A DNA stretch of 64,000 nt from assembly GCA_016779985.1 (NCBI GenBank), contig JADHMP010000001.1, positions 1 to 64,000 on the forward strand, written 5' to 3'. The notes under the pieces are model-generated. The model saw only the letters and a list, made by a program, of their open reading frames with translations. It was not told where the DNA came from and did not search any database. Made by a program: the position numbers and the translations under genes. Below, piece after piece: positions 50,900-59,545 of this stretch; within the stretch, counting starts at the first letter, position 1; every line of letters starts with the position of its first letter. Source of the DNA: JADHMP01 sp016779985. GTDB lineage: Bacteria > Bacteroidota > Bacteroidia > Flavobacteriales > Flavobacteriaceae.

Positions 50900-52062
50900 A
50901 AAGAAAAGTTGAGACGCAAGCCATTCATACCCAAATGGATCGCTCAGATTTTTTAGAACATTCTACTCCAATGCATCTCACCTCCAGTTTTGTTTTTGAA
51001 GATGCAGAAGACATGCGTGCCTCTTTTGCTGAAGAAAAACAACGCAATATTTATAGTCGGTTCACCAATCCTAATAATGATGAGTTTATTGAAAAAGTTT
51101 GCTTGATGGAAGGTGCTCAAAGGGGAGTTGCCTTTGCATCAGGAATGGCTGCAGTATATTCCACATTTGCGGCTTTGCTGAAGGCAGGAGATCATATTCT
51201 TTCTTCACGTTCCATTTTTGGTTCTACCTATGCTCTGTTCAACAAATATTTCCCTAAGTGGGACATTAATACATCTTATTTTGAATGGGATCAGATCAAT
51301 AAAATTGGCGATCTAATACAACCAACTACAAAAATACTTTATGTAGAATCACCAACCAATCCTGGTGTTGACATCATTGATTTACAACTTCTTGGCGATT
51401 TGGCTAAAAAACATAATTTAATTTATGTTGTGGACAATTGTTTTGCCACACCCTATTTGCAGCAACCTATTCGTTTTGGAGCAGATTTAGTTATCCATTC
51501 GGCCACTAAGTTGATTGATGGGCAAGGCCGTGTTTTGGGAGGAGTTACGGTTGGTTCTGTTTCTTTAGTCCAAGAAATCTATTTATTTGCGAGAAATACT
51601 GGGCCCTCATTGTCTCCCTTTAATTCTTGGATTTTATCTAAAAGTCTAGAAACCTTGGCAGTACGTATTGATCGACATTGCTCTAATGCACTTTCAATTG
51701 CAGAACGATTAGAAAAACACACTAAGATTAATTATGTCAAATACCCTTTTTTAAAATCCCATCCACAATTTAAAATTGCAAAAAAGCAAATGCGACAGGG
51801 TGGCAACGTAATTGCTTTTGAAATTTTAGGAGGAGAAGAAAAAGCGATCCAGTTTATTGACAACTTAAAAATGTGCTCAATCACCTCAAATCTTGGAGAT
51901 TCTAGGAGTATTGTCACCCACCCGGCTTCATCAACACATAGTAAATTATCCGTTGAGGAACGACTTCTTGTTGGGATTACTCCAGGGTTAATAAGGCTTT
52001 CAGTGGGGTTAGAACATATTGATGATTTGTGGCATGATGTAGAACAAGCATTAAATGTGTAA
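50896..52062 (+). CDS. metZ: Trans-sulfuration PLP enzyme (O-succinylhomoserine sulfhydrylase-like)
   Basis: The 388-residue enzyme is a second member of the Cys/Met metabolism PLP family. QAIHTQMDRSDFLEHSTPMHLTSSFVFEDAEDM, NIYSRFTNPNNDEFIEKVCLMEG, SSRSIFGSTYALF, VVDNCFATPYLQQPIRFGADLVIHSATKLIDGQGRVLGG with the PLP Lys, and HPASSTHSKLSVEERL are present. The sequence is closest in pattern to MetZ. Having both MetY- and MetZ-types in one operon suggests different thiol or homoserine-ester preferences. Its stop and the metH start share a base. Confidence 0.88.
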   Translation: MKRKVETQAIHTQMDRSDFLEHSTPMHLTSSFVFEDAEDMRASFAEEKQRNIYSRFTNPNNDEFIEKVCLMEGAQRGVAFASGMAAVYSTFAALLKAGDHILSSRSIFGSTYALFNKYFPKWDINTSYFEWDQINKIGDLIQPTTKILYVESPTNPGVDIIDLQLLGDLAKKHNLIYVVDNCFATPYLQQPIRFGADLVIHSATKLIDGQGRVLGGVTVGSVSLVQEIYLFARNTGPSLSPFNSWILSKSLETLAVRIDRHCSNALSIAERLEKHTKINYVKYPFLKSHPQFKIAKKQMRQGGNVIAFEILGGEEKAIQFIDNLKMCSITSNLGDSRSIVTHPASSTHSKLSVEERLLVGITPGLIRLSVGLEHIDDLWHDVEQALNV

Positions 52063-53072
52063 TGAACAAAATAAGGGAAATAATAAAAGAAAGAATTCTT
52101 GTTTTAGATGGGGCCATGGGTACTATGATCCAAAGTCACAAACTAAAGGAAGAAGACTACAGGGGTTTAGAATTAAAAGATCATCCTATGCCTCTGCTTG
52201 GCAACAATGATTTATTGTCAGTAACTCAACCTGAGATTATTAAAGGAGTTCATAGAGCCTATTTAGAAGTAGGAGCAGATATTATAGAAACCAATACATT
52301 TTCATCAACCAGTATTGGGATGTCTGATTATGGACTTGAGGAATGGGTTCATAAAATAAATTATGAAAGTGCTAAAATTGCTAAAGAAGTAGCCAATGAA
52401 TACAATATACTAAATCCAAAAAAGCCTCGGTTTGTAGCTGGATCTATAGGGCCAACCAATAAGACTGCAAGCATGTCGCCAGATGTTAATCAACCTGGTT
52501 TTAGGGCTGTAGATTTTGATGAATTGGTTTTAGCTTATTCAGAACAAATTGTAGGCTTGAAAGAAGGAGGTGTTGATCTTCTTTTAATCGAAACCGTGTT
52601 TGACACCCTTAATGCGAAAGCAGCCTTGTTTGCTGTTTCACAAATTAAAGAGCAACAACAATGGGAAGTGCCTGTTATGCTCAGTGGTACCATCACTGAT
52701 GCAAGTGGTAGAACACTTTCAGGCCAAACGGTGGGCGCATTTTATATTTCATTACAACATATGGATTTATTAAGCATTGGTTTTAATTGCGCCCTTGGCG
52801 CTGATCAATTGTTGCCCTATGTGAAAGAACTTTCAATGATTTCAAATTCTTTTATCTCTGCTCATCCCAATGCAGGGCTTCCTAATGCTTTTGGAGAATA
52901 TGATCAAAGCCCAGATGAAATGCAAAATCAGATCCAACGCTATTTAGATCAGAATTTGGTCAATATTATTGGTGGTTGTTGTGGCACCACCCCTGAACAT
53001 ATTGCTAAAATTGTTGCAATAACTGCTAATTCTAGCCCAAGAAAAATAAATCTAACTGTTGATGCTTCCTAA
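52062..53072 (+). CDS. metH1: Methionine synthase, homocysteine-binding module
   Basis: The 336-residue protein is the N-terminal module of MetH as a separate gene. ILDGAMGTMIQ begins the barrel. NCALGADQ carries one zinc Cys, and GGCCGTTPEHI (Cys306, Cys307) the other two. It delivers zinc-activated homocysteine. The gene overlaps the start of the next by 11 bases, which codes for the rest of MetH, so the split is clean between domains. Confidence 0.93.
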   Translation: MNKIREIIKERILVLDGAMGTMIQSHKLKEEDYRGLELKDHPMPLLGNNDLLSVTQPEIIKGVHRAYLEVGADIIETNTFSSTSIGMSDYGLEEWVHKINYESAKIAKEVANEYNILNPKKPRFVAGSIGPTNKTASMSPDVNQPGFRAVDFDELVLAYSEQIVGLKEGGVDLLLIETVFDTLNAKAALFAVSQIKEQQQWEVPVMLSGTITDASGRTLSGQTVGAFYISLQHMDLLSIGFNCALGADQLLPYVKELSMISNSFISAHPNAGLPNAFGEYDQSPDEMQNQIQRYLDQNLVNIIGGCCGTTPEHIAKIVAITANSSPRKINLTVDAS

Positions 53073-55740
53073 AAAAAAACCTTTGTGTCTGTCAGGTTTA
53101 GAACCTCTCATCATAACAAATGAAACCAATTTTGTCAATGTGGGGGAGCGCACTAATGTCACAGGTTCAAGAAAGTTTTTAAGATTAATTGAGAACAATG
53201 AATATGATCAAGCGCTAGAAATTGCAAGAGAACAAGTTGAAGGAGGTGCTCAAATCATTGACATCAACATGGATGAAGGGATGATTGATGGAGTGGAGGC
53301 GATGACCACTTTTCTCAATCTAATAGCCGCAGAGCCTGATATTGCTCGTGTGCCGGTGATGATAGATAGCTCAAAATGGGAAATCTTAGAGGCTGGTCTT
53401 AAAACCATTCAAGGAAAAGGGATAGTTAATTCGATTAGTTTAAAAGAAGGGGAAGAAGTATTTCTAAACCAAGCTCGAAAAATTAAACAATACGGAGCTG
53501 CTCTAATCATTATGGCTTTTGATGAAGAGGGTCAGGCTGACAATCTAGATCGACGGATTGAAATTTGTAAACGATCCTATGATTTATTGGTGGATCAAGT
53601 GCATTTTCCACCTGAAGATATCATCTTTGATCCTAATGTTTTTCCTGTGGCAACAGGAATGGAAGAACACAAAAGAAACGCACTTGATTTTTTTGAAGCA
53701 ACTCGTTGGATTCGAGAAAACCTACCCCATGCAAGTGTGAGTGGTGGTGTGAGCAATGTTTCTTTCTCTTTCCGTGGAAACAACAAAGTTCGTGAGGCCA
53801 TGCATGCTTCTTTCCTCTATCATGCAATTCAATTTGGAATGAATATGGGCATTGTCAATCCAGAACAACTAGAAGTTTATGATGAAATCCCCAAGAACTT
53901 ATTAACACATGTAGAGGATGTATTACTCGACAGAAAACCCAATGCCACCGAAATTCTATTGACCTATGCTGAACAACTCAAAGGGAAAAATACAAATACT
54001 AAGAAAAACGAAAATAAATGGCGAGAAAAGCCATTAAAAGACCGCATAACTCATGCCCTTGTTAAAGGCATAGACGCCTTTATTATCGAAGACACAGAAG
54101 CGGCTAGATTAGAAGTTGCTCGCCCTTTAGAGGTAATTGAAGGCCCTTTAATGGCTGGTATGAACGTTGTGGGTGATCTGTTTGGTAATGGCAAAATGTT
54201 TCTGCCTCAAGTTATTAAATCTGCCCGAGTGATGAAAAAAGCAGTAGCCTATCTTCAACCTTTTATTGAAGAGGAAAAGAATCAAGAAAATAAAGCTGCA
54301 GGAAAAGTATTAATGGCGACCGTTAAAGGAGATGTTCATGATATTGGGAAAAATATTGTCAGTGTTGTTTTAGCTTGTAATAATTATGAAATTATTGATC
54401 TTGGGGTAATGGTGCCTGCAGATAAAATATTAAAACAAGCTATTGATAATCAAGTTGATGTGATCGGACTTTCTGGATTAATTACTCCTTCACTTGATGA
54501 AATGGTTCATGTGGCAAAAGAACTTAAAAGACAAAAAATAAATATTCCATTGCTAATTGGAGGAGCTACCACTTCAAAAGCCCATACCGCGGTAAAAATT
54601 GCTCCTGTGACAGAAACAGTTATTCATGTCAATGATGCTTCAAGGGCAGTTAATGTTGTAAGCAATTTGTTGCATCCAAAAAAAGCTAGGACATACAAAG
54701 AGCAAATTCGAAGTGAATATGAATCCTTTAGAGAAAGGTTTTTAGAAAGAAGAACGATGAAAACTTTTTTGCCCTATGAGCAAGCCCAACAAAATAGCTT
54801 GAAAATTGATTGGAAAAAATCAGATATCTACAAGCCAAACCTAACTGGAGCTAGATCACTTTTAAATTTTCCACTCGAAGAACTGGTACCTTATATTGAT
54901 TGGAGCCCTTTTTTCAGATCTTGGGATTTGCATGGAAAATATCCTGAAATTTTAGTAGATGATATAGTTGGATCACAAGCCACTTCTCTCTTTGAGGATG
55001 CCCAAGCGATGTTAGATCAAATTGTGAATGAAAATTGGTTAGAAGCGAGAGCACGTTTTGGTATTTTTCCTGCTAATAGTGTTGGAGATGATATTGAAGT
55101 CTATTCAGATGAAAATCGAAATGCCATTGATGTAAAATGCCTGACCCTAAGACAACAACTCAAAAAGAAAGCCGGAGAGCCGAATTTAGCGTTAGCTGAT
55201 TTCATAGCTCCAAAAGCACTTGGTTTCCAAGACTATATAGGGTTTTTTTGTGTTAGTACAGGTTTTGGCACAGAACAAAAAGCTAAGCAATTTGAAGCTG
55301 AACAAGATGACTATAATTCTATTTTAGTCAAAGCTCTGTCGGACCGGTTGGCAGAAGCATTTGCTGAAAAGCTACATCAAATCGTACGTACAGAAATTTG
55401 GGGATATTCCACTACAGAAAAATTAAATAATGAGGCTTTAATTGCAGAAAAATATCAAGGGATTAGACCTGCTCCCGGCTATCCAGCTTGCCCAGATCAC
55501 CTTGAGAAAGAAACCCTGTGGAAACTCTTGGCTGTTGAAGAAACAATTGGTGTAAAATTGACAGAAAGTTTAGCCATGTGGCCAGCTGCTTCAGTGTCAG
55601 GCTACTATTTTGCACACCCTCAAGCACGCTATTTTGGACTCGGAAAAATTAAAGAAGATCAACTTCAATCGTATAGTCAACGAAGAGCTATTTCAATAGA
55701 TAAAGCTCGCAAATGGCTAAACCCAAACCTTATAGAATAA
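53062..55740 (+). CDS. metH2: Methionine synthase, folate, B12 and activation modules
   Basis: The 892-residue protein holds three modules. The methyltetrahydrofolate barrel (about 10-310) has NVGERTNVTGSRKFLRLI and VDINMDEGMID-like sequence. The cobalamin part (about 330-560) has KGDVHDIGKNIV with the lower-ligand His at about 426. The SAM-dependent activation domain (about 580-892) has RPAPGYPACPDH and ends with SVSGYYFAHPQARYF. The ATG at 53062 is preferred to the TTG before it. It needs the separate homocysteine module encoded upstream. Confidence 0.95.
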   Translation: MLPKKKPLCLSGLEPLIITNETNFVNVGERTNVTGSRKFLRLIENNEYDQALEIAREQVEGGAQIIDINMDEGMIDGVEAMTTFLNLIAAEPDIARVPVMIDSSKWEILEAGLKTIQGKGIVNSISLKEGEEVFLNQARKIKQYGAALIIMAFDEEGQADNLDRRIEICKRSYDLLVDQVHFPPEDIIFDPNVFPVATGMEEHKRNALDFFEATRWIRENLPHASVSGGVSNVSFSFRGNNKVREAMHASFLYHAIQFGMNMGIVNPEQLEVYDEIPKNLLTHVEDVLLDRKPNATEILLTYAEQLKGKNTNTKKNENKWREKPLKDRITHALVKGIDAFIIEDTEAARLEVARPLEVIEGPLMAGMNVVGDLFGNGKMFLPQVIKSARVMKKAVAYLQPFIEEEKNQENKAAGKVLMATVKGDVHDIGKNIVSVVLACNNYEIIDLGVMVPADKILKQAIDNQVDVIGLSGLITPSLDEMVHVAKELKRQKINIPLLIGGATTSKAHTAVKIAPVTETVIHVNDASRAVNVVSNLLHPKKARTYKEQIRSEYESFRERFLERRTMKTFLPYEQAQQNSLKIDWKKSDIYKPNLTGARSLLNFPLEELVPYIDWSPFFRSWDLHGKYPEILVDDIVGSQATSLFEDAQAMLDQIVNENWLEARARFGIFPANSVGDDIEVYSDENRNAIDVKCLTLRQQLKKKAGEPNLALADFIAPKALGFQDYIGFFCVSTGFGTEQKAKQFEAEQDDYNSILVKALSDRLAEAFAEKLHQIVRTEIWGYSTTEKLNNEALIAEKYQGIRPAPGYPACPDHLEKETLWKLLAVEETIGVKLTESLAMWPAASVSGYYFAHPQARYFGLGKIKEDQLQSYSQRRAISIDKARKWLNPNLIE

Positions 55741-55743
55741 GTT

Positions 55744-56700
55744 ATGAAAGTGATAGACCATATAGCTAAGGCTAACGGTAAAACTCAATTTACTTTTGAG
55801 ATTTTACCACCCCTAAAAGGACAAAGCATCAATAGCCTTCTAGAATCTATTGATGATTTAATGGAGTTTGCCCCACCTTTTATTGATGTTACTTATCACC
55901 GAGAAGAACATCTATATAAAGAACTAGAAAATGGTTTATTAGAAAAGAAGGTTATTCGAAAAAGACCTGGAACGGTTGGTATCTGCGCCGCCATTCAAAG
56001 CAAATACAAAGTGGATGCAATACCTCATATTTTATGTGGTGGTTTTACTAAAGAGGACACAGAAAATTTCTTGATTGATTTAGATTTTTTAAACATAGAG
56101 AATGTCGTCGCACTTCGGGGTGATGCAGTAAAATCTGAAGTCTATTTTAAACCCAATGTAGATGGACATCAATATGCCAATGAATTAGTAGCTCAAATTA
56201 ATGATATGAATAGCGGGGTTTATTTAGAAGAGGAGCTATTGAATACTCATCCTACAGATTTTTGTGTGGGCGTTTCTGGCTATCCTGAAAAACACATGGA
56301 AGCACCTAGCTTAGATAGTGATATTCATTTTGTAAAGGAAAAGATAAAAGCAGGTGCTCATTATATCATTACACAAATGTTTTTTGACAATGAAAAATAT
56401 TTTGAATTTGTTGACAAATGTAGAGCTGCTCAAATAACAGTGCCGATTATTCCTGGCTTGAAACCACTCGCAATAAAAAAACAACTAAATACTATTCCAC
56501 ATCGTTTTCATGTAGACCTGCCTGAAGACTTGATTCAAGCCGTGGTTGCTTGTAAAGACAATAAAGCTGTTAGAGAGGTAGGAATCGAATGGTGTATAAG
56601 TCAAAGTAAGGAGCTAATGAAATATGGTGTACCTTTTTTACATTATTATTCTATGGGAAAATCTGACAATATTAAAGCTATCGCAAAAGCTGTTTTTTGA
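55744..56700 (+). CDS. metF: 5,10-methylenetetrahydrofolate reductase
   Basis: The 318-residue FAD-binding barrel enzyme makes the methyl-folate used by MetH. FTFEILPPLKG (Glu), DVTYHREEH, HILCGGFTKEDTENFL, VALRGDAVKSE, CVGVSGYPEKHMEAPSLDSD and AHYIITQMFFDN are family motifs. It lies three bases after metH2 and ends the methionine operon. It is convergent with gldA. Confidence 0.96.
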   Translation: MKVIDHIAKANGKTQFTFEILPPLKGQSINSLLESIDDLMEFAPPFIDVTYHREEHLYKELENGLLEKKVIRKRPGTVGICAAIQSKYKVDAIPHILCGGFTKEDTENFLIDLDFLNIENVVALRGDAVKSEVYFKPNVDGHQYANELVAQINDMNSGVYLEEELLNTHPTDFCVGVSGYPEKHMEAPSLDSDIHFVKEKIKAGAHYIITQMFFDNEKYFEFVDKCRAAQITVPIIPGLKPLAIKKQLNTIPHRFHVDLPEDLIQAVVACKDNKAVREVGIEWCISQSKELMKYGVPFLHYYSMGKSDNIKAIAKAVF

Positions 56701-56705
56701 AAAAG

Positions 56706-57602
56706 CTATGGGGTGGTTAGCTCTTTAAAAAGCGATTCAAGAGATTTATTTCTTTTTTCCAACTTTTGAATTTTCAGTCCATTGTCATGTGCAAAATCAA
56801 ATATTGCGGTACTTAGATCAATATCCCTTTTTGCAGTTATGGTATATTCAAAATCATGAATATTGGAGACATGAGCTACGTTTTCAATTTTAGCTAGAGC
56901 CACTGTTTCCACCCTATAATCAAAGCTTACATGATATAGTGTTTCATCCTTATTTTGAATACTTTCTATCGTTTGATCCAAAACTAATTCTCCTTGATTT
57001 AGAAGCAATACACGTTGACACATGGCGTCTACTTCTGGTAAAATATGAGTAGAAAATAAAATTGTTTTTTCTTTTCCTAATTCTTTAATAAGAGTCCTAA
57101 TTTCGATCAACTGGTTTGGATCAAGACCTGTAGTGGGTTCATCTAAAATGAGTAATTCTGGGTCGTGAATTAAGGCAGCTGCTAAACCTACCCGCTGCTG
57201 GTAGCCTTTAGAAAGCGTGCTAATTTTATTTGCATCCTTTTTTTCTAAGCCAGTTTGCTCCATTACTTCAAAAAGGGGAGGCTTTTTCAGTCCATACAGC
57301 CCTGCTGTAAAGCTTAGATAGTCAGCAACAGTCATATCGAGGTAGAGTGGGTTGCTTTCAGGTAAATACCCTATTTTTTGTTGAATAGCACTGCGTTTTT
57401 CTTTTAGATTTAAGCCTTCAAAAAAAATCTTCCCTTCCCAATTAATATAATAGCCTGTTAATATTTTCATCAAAGTTGATTTCCCTGCTCCATTTGGGCC
57501 TAGTAACCCTACAATTTCTCCTTTGTGAAGGGTAAAAGAAACGTTTTTTAATGCCTCAAGGTTTCCATACTTTTTAGTGACCTTTTCTAATTCAACTCTC
57601 AT
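56706..57602 (-). CDS. gldA: Gliding-motility ABC transporter ATPase GldA
   Basis: The 298-residue ABC ATPase has Walker A (GPNGAGKST, about 35-43), a signature LSKGYQQRVGLAAAL, Walker B LLILDEPTTGLDP and the H-loop STHIL. It has a C-terminal extension of about 80 residues (VSFDYRVETVALAKIENV to the end) as in GldA. Together with GldF and GldG, encoded elsewhere, GldA is needed for gliding in flavobacteria. Length and end fit GldA; other ATPases of similar form exist, so a small doubt remains. Confidence 0.85.
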   Translation of the reverse strand: MRVELEKVTKKYGNLEALKNVSFTLHKGEIVGLLGPNGAGKSTLMKILTGYYINWEGKIFFEGLNLKEKRSAIQQKIGYLPESNPLYLDMTVADYLSFTAGLYGLKKPPLFEVMEQTGLEKKDANKISTLSKGYQQRVGLAAALIHDPELLILDEPTTGLDPNQLIEIRTLIKELGKEKTILFSTHILPEVDAMCQRVLLLNQGELVLDQTIESIQNKDETLYHVSFDYRVETVALAKIENVAHVSNIHDFEYTITAKRDIDLSTAIFDFAHDNGLKIQKLEKRNKSLESLFKELTTP

Positions 57603-57633
57603 ACAGCATTAAAGATAAAATATATTGATCAAC

Positions 57634-58503
57634 CTAAGTAGTGCTTTTTCGACTTTCAATAATAACAGTTAGTAAAATTAATACTCCACCAATGATACTT
57701 CGTTCATTTGGAATTTCTGAGAGGAATATGACACCTAATGCTATTCCCAAAAGGGGTTGAATACTGCTAAGAATGCTCACTGTGCTGATATTGAAATAAC
57801 GAAAGCTATTAATAAATAACGTATGGCCTATGGTGGTTAAAATGGCTAATGCACCAATATAGGGTAACTGAGGCGTAACATCTTCCTTTCCATAAACAAT
57901 AAAGGCGGGGATGAGCAAAACAAAAGTGATTACCATTTGATAGAACATAAGCATTGATCCTTTGAACGTATCAATTTTTTTCTTTAAAAGAATATTGCGC
58001 AAAGAATAAGTAAAAGCAGAAAATAATCCCATCAAAAGGCCTTGAGTGCTAACATTTTTGATATCTAGACTGGGCGCAAGGAAATAGATGCCAATTATGA
58101 TAAGCAAACTCATCATGAGATGTCTCCACTGCCATTTTATGTTGAAAAATAAAGGTTCCAAGAGACTGGTAAATACTGGATAAGTAAAAAGCGAAAGCAT
58201 ACCAATAGCAACACTGCCCCACCTAAGCGCATAAAAATAGAGCACCCAGTGCAAGGCCATCAAAATTCCACTCAAAAACACAATGAGTCCGTGTTGCTTG
58301 AGATCAAATTGAAAACGATGTCTTTGTATCAATCCATATAGCGCTAAGAGGACCAATGCTATAAAGGCACGATAGCCAATGGTTAGGGGGGGAGACAAAT
58401 CTATGTATCGTCCAAAGGCCCCAGAGCTACTTGAAAATAGCATGCCCATATTGAGCAGAAGTAATGGATACCATTTAGAATTTTGGTTCATAGGAAATGA
58501 CAA
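57634..58503 (-). CDS. EamA/DMT family transporter
   Basis: The 289-residue protein has 10 membrane helices in two EamA halves. SSSGAFGRYIDLSPPLTIGYRAF opens the first half; the second has AFTYSLRNILLKKKI, and near the end SVLSSIQPLLGIALGVIFLSEIPNERSIIGGVLIL. The family exports amino acids, metabolites or drugs; this substrate is unknown. A start four codons later (MNQNSKWY) is possible. It diverges from the pheA operon. Confidence 0.9.
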   Translation of the reverse strand: MSFPMNQNSKWYPLLLLNMGMLFSSSSGAFGRYIDLSPPLTIGYRAFIALVLLALYGLIQRHRFQFDLKQHGLIVFLSGILMALHWVLYFYALRWGSVAIGMLSLFTYPVFTSLLEPLFFNIKWQWRHLMMSLLIIIGIYFLAPSLDIKNVSTQGLLMGLFSAFTYSLRNILLKKKIDTFKGSMLMFYQMVITFVLLIPAFIVYGKEDVTPQLPYIGALAILTTIGHTLFINSFRYFNISTVSILSSIQPLLGIALGVIFLSEIPNERSIIGGVLILLTVIIESRKSTT

Positions 58504-58539
58504 GCAATATAGGAAAAGCTAAAAAAATTGACGAAATAT

Positions 58540-58569
58540 TTGTTTTTGAAAAAAGCTATGTTACTTTTG
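58540..58569 (+). promoter_or_regulatory. Promoter of the Phe/Tyr operon
   Basis: TTG at 58540-58542, exactly 19 bases, then TACTTTTG at 58562-58569. The leader peptide start is 17 bases further on, leaving a very short untranslated region. Confidence 0.75.
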
Positions 58570-58586
58570 TGGCTTCAATTAAAAAC

Positions 58587-58655
58587 ATGAAAAATACGTT
58601 TTTTTATTATAACACTTATTACTACTTCTTATCACAAGAGGCAGGATCTTTATAA
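58587..58655 (+). CDS. Phe/Tyr attenuator leader peptide
   Basis: An ATG at 58587 opens a 22-codon frame coding MKNTFFYYNTYYYFLSQ followed by EAGSL and TAA. Eight of 22 codons are Phe (3) or Tyr (5), the end products of the operon that follows; there is no Trp codon. The last codons overlap CAGGATCTTT (58642-58651), which can pair with AAAAGTCCTG at 58677-58686, the 5' arm of the terminator, at 9 of 10 positions. A ribosome stalled on the Phe/Tyr run frees this antiterminator, while one that reaches the stop covers it. This is classical attenuation. Confidence 0.88.
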   Translation: MKNTFFYYNTYYYFLSQEAGSL

Positions 58656-58677
58656 TCTAAAAACGCAGATAATAGTA

Positions 58678-58709
58678 AAAGTCCTGATTTATTCGGGACT
58701 TTTTTTTTG
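58678..58709 (+). terminator. Attenuator terminator of the Phe/Tyr operon
   Basis: AAAGTCCTGA and TTCGGGACTTT form a 10-bp stem (one G-U) around TTTAT, followed by a run of T ending two bases before pheA. It sits between leader peptide and first gene, so it is regulatory rather than a gene end. Confidence 0.92.
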
Positions 58710-58711
58710 AT

Positions 58712-59545
58712 ATGCTATTGAACAAAAAAATAGGAATTCAGGGAGTCAGAGGTTCATTTCATCATGAAGTAGCCACTGCTTATTTTTCATCCAATGCTCC
58801 ATTAAATGAATATTTAAGTTTTGACTCATTGGCAGAAGGGCTTCAAAAAGAGGAGATTGCTTACGCCATAATGGCTATAGAAAATTCAATAGCTGGGTCG
58901 ATCATTCCTAATTATGCTTTGATAGATCAATGCAATTTGCAAATTATTGGTGAGCACTATCTAAGTATTCATCACAATTTGATGGCTCTTAAAGAGCAAT
59001 CAATTGATCAGATCAAAGAAGTGCGCTCTCACCCTATGGCTCTTCTACAATGCAAGCAGTTTTTTATGCAGCACCCACACATCCGATTAGTAGAAACGGC
59101 AGATACTGCCCAGGAAGCTCAAAAAATTGCAGAAAATAAAACCTATGGAATTGCAGCCATCGCAAGTCAGCAAGCTGCAGAACTCTATTCATTGTCTATA
59201 GTGGCTCCCTCTATTCAAACGATTCAAAATAATGTGACTCGATTTGTTGTAATCCAAAAAGAGAAAAGCCAAATTCTTGAAGAGAAAATAAATAAGGCAG
59301 CTTTAAAATTTATTTTAGATCATCAACGTGGAAGCCTTGCGGCAGTATTAAATATGATGAGTGATTGTCTTTTAAATTTAACTAAAATACAGTCGTTACC
59401 AGTGATTGAAACTCCAGGTAAATACGCCTTTTTTGTTGATGTTACTTTTGATTCTTATGCCCAATATGATAAAGCGAAATCCATATTAAAAATTATGGCT
59501 AGTGAATTTAAAATATTGGGAGAATACACAAAACAGGACCAATGA
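58712..59545 (+). CDS. pheA: Prephenate dehydratase
   Basis: The 277-residue enzyme turns prephenate into phenylpyruvate. The catalytic domain (about 5-185) has GIQGVRGSFHHEVA, YAIMAIENSIAGSIIPNY, HHNLMALKEQ, HPMALLQCKQF and NVTRFVVI. A C-terminal ACT domain (about 200-275; DHQRGSLAAVLNMMSD, LNLTKIQSLPV) binds phenylalanine for feedback control. There is no fused chorismate mutase; that activity is on the DAHP synthase encoded downstream. It starts right after the attenuator terminator and overlaps the next gene by four bases. Confidence 0.95.
   Translation: MLLNKKIGIQGVRGSFHHEVATAYFSSNAPLNEYLSFDSLAEGLQKEEIAYAIMAIENSIAGSIIPNYALIDQCNLQIIGEHYLSIHHNLMALKEQSIDQIKEVRSHPMALLQCKQFFMQHPHIRLVETADTAQEAQKIAENKTYGIAAIASQQAAELYSLSIVAPSIQTIQNNVTRFVVIQKEKSQILEEKINKAALKFILDHQRGSLAAVLNMMSDCLLNLTKIQSLPVIETPGKYAFFVDVTFDSYAQYDKAKSILKIMASEFKILGEYTKQDQ

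Noticed and set aside
58587..58655. Leader frame as a chance AT-rich ORF
   Set aside because: The end-product codons, the promoter 17 bases upstream, the antiterminator overlap and the terminator all agree with attenuation.
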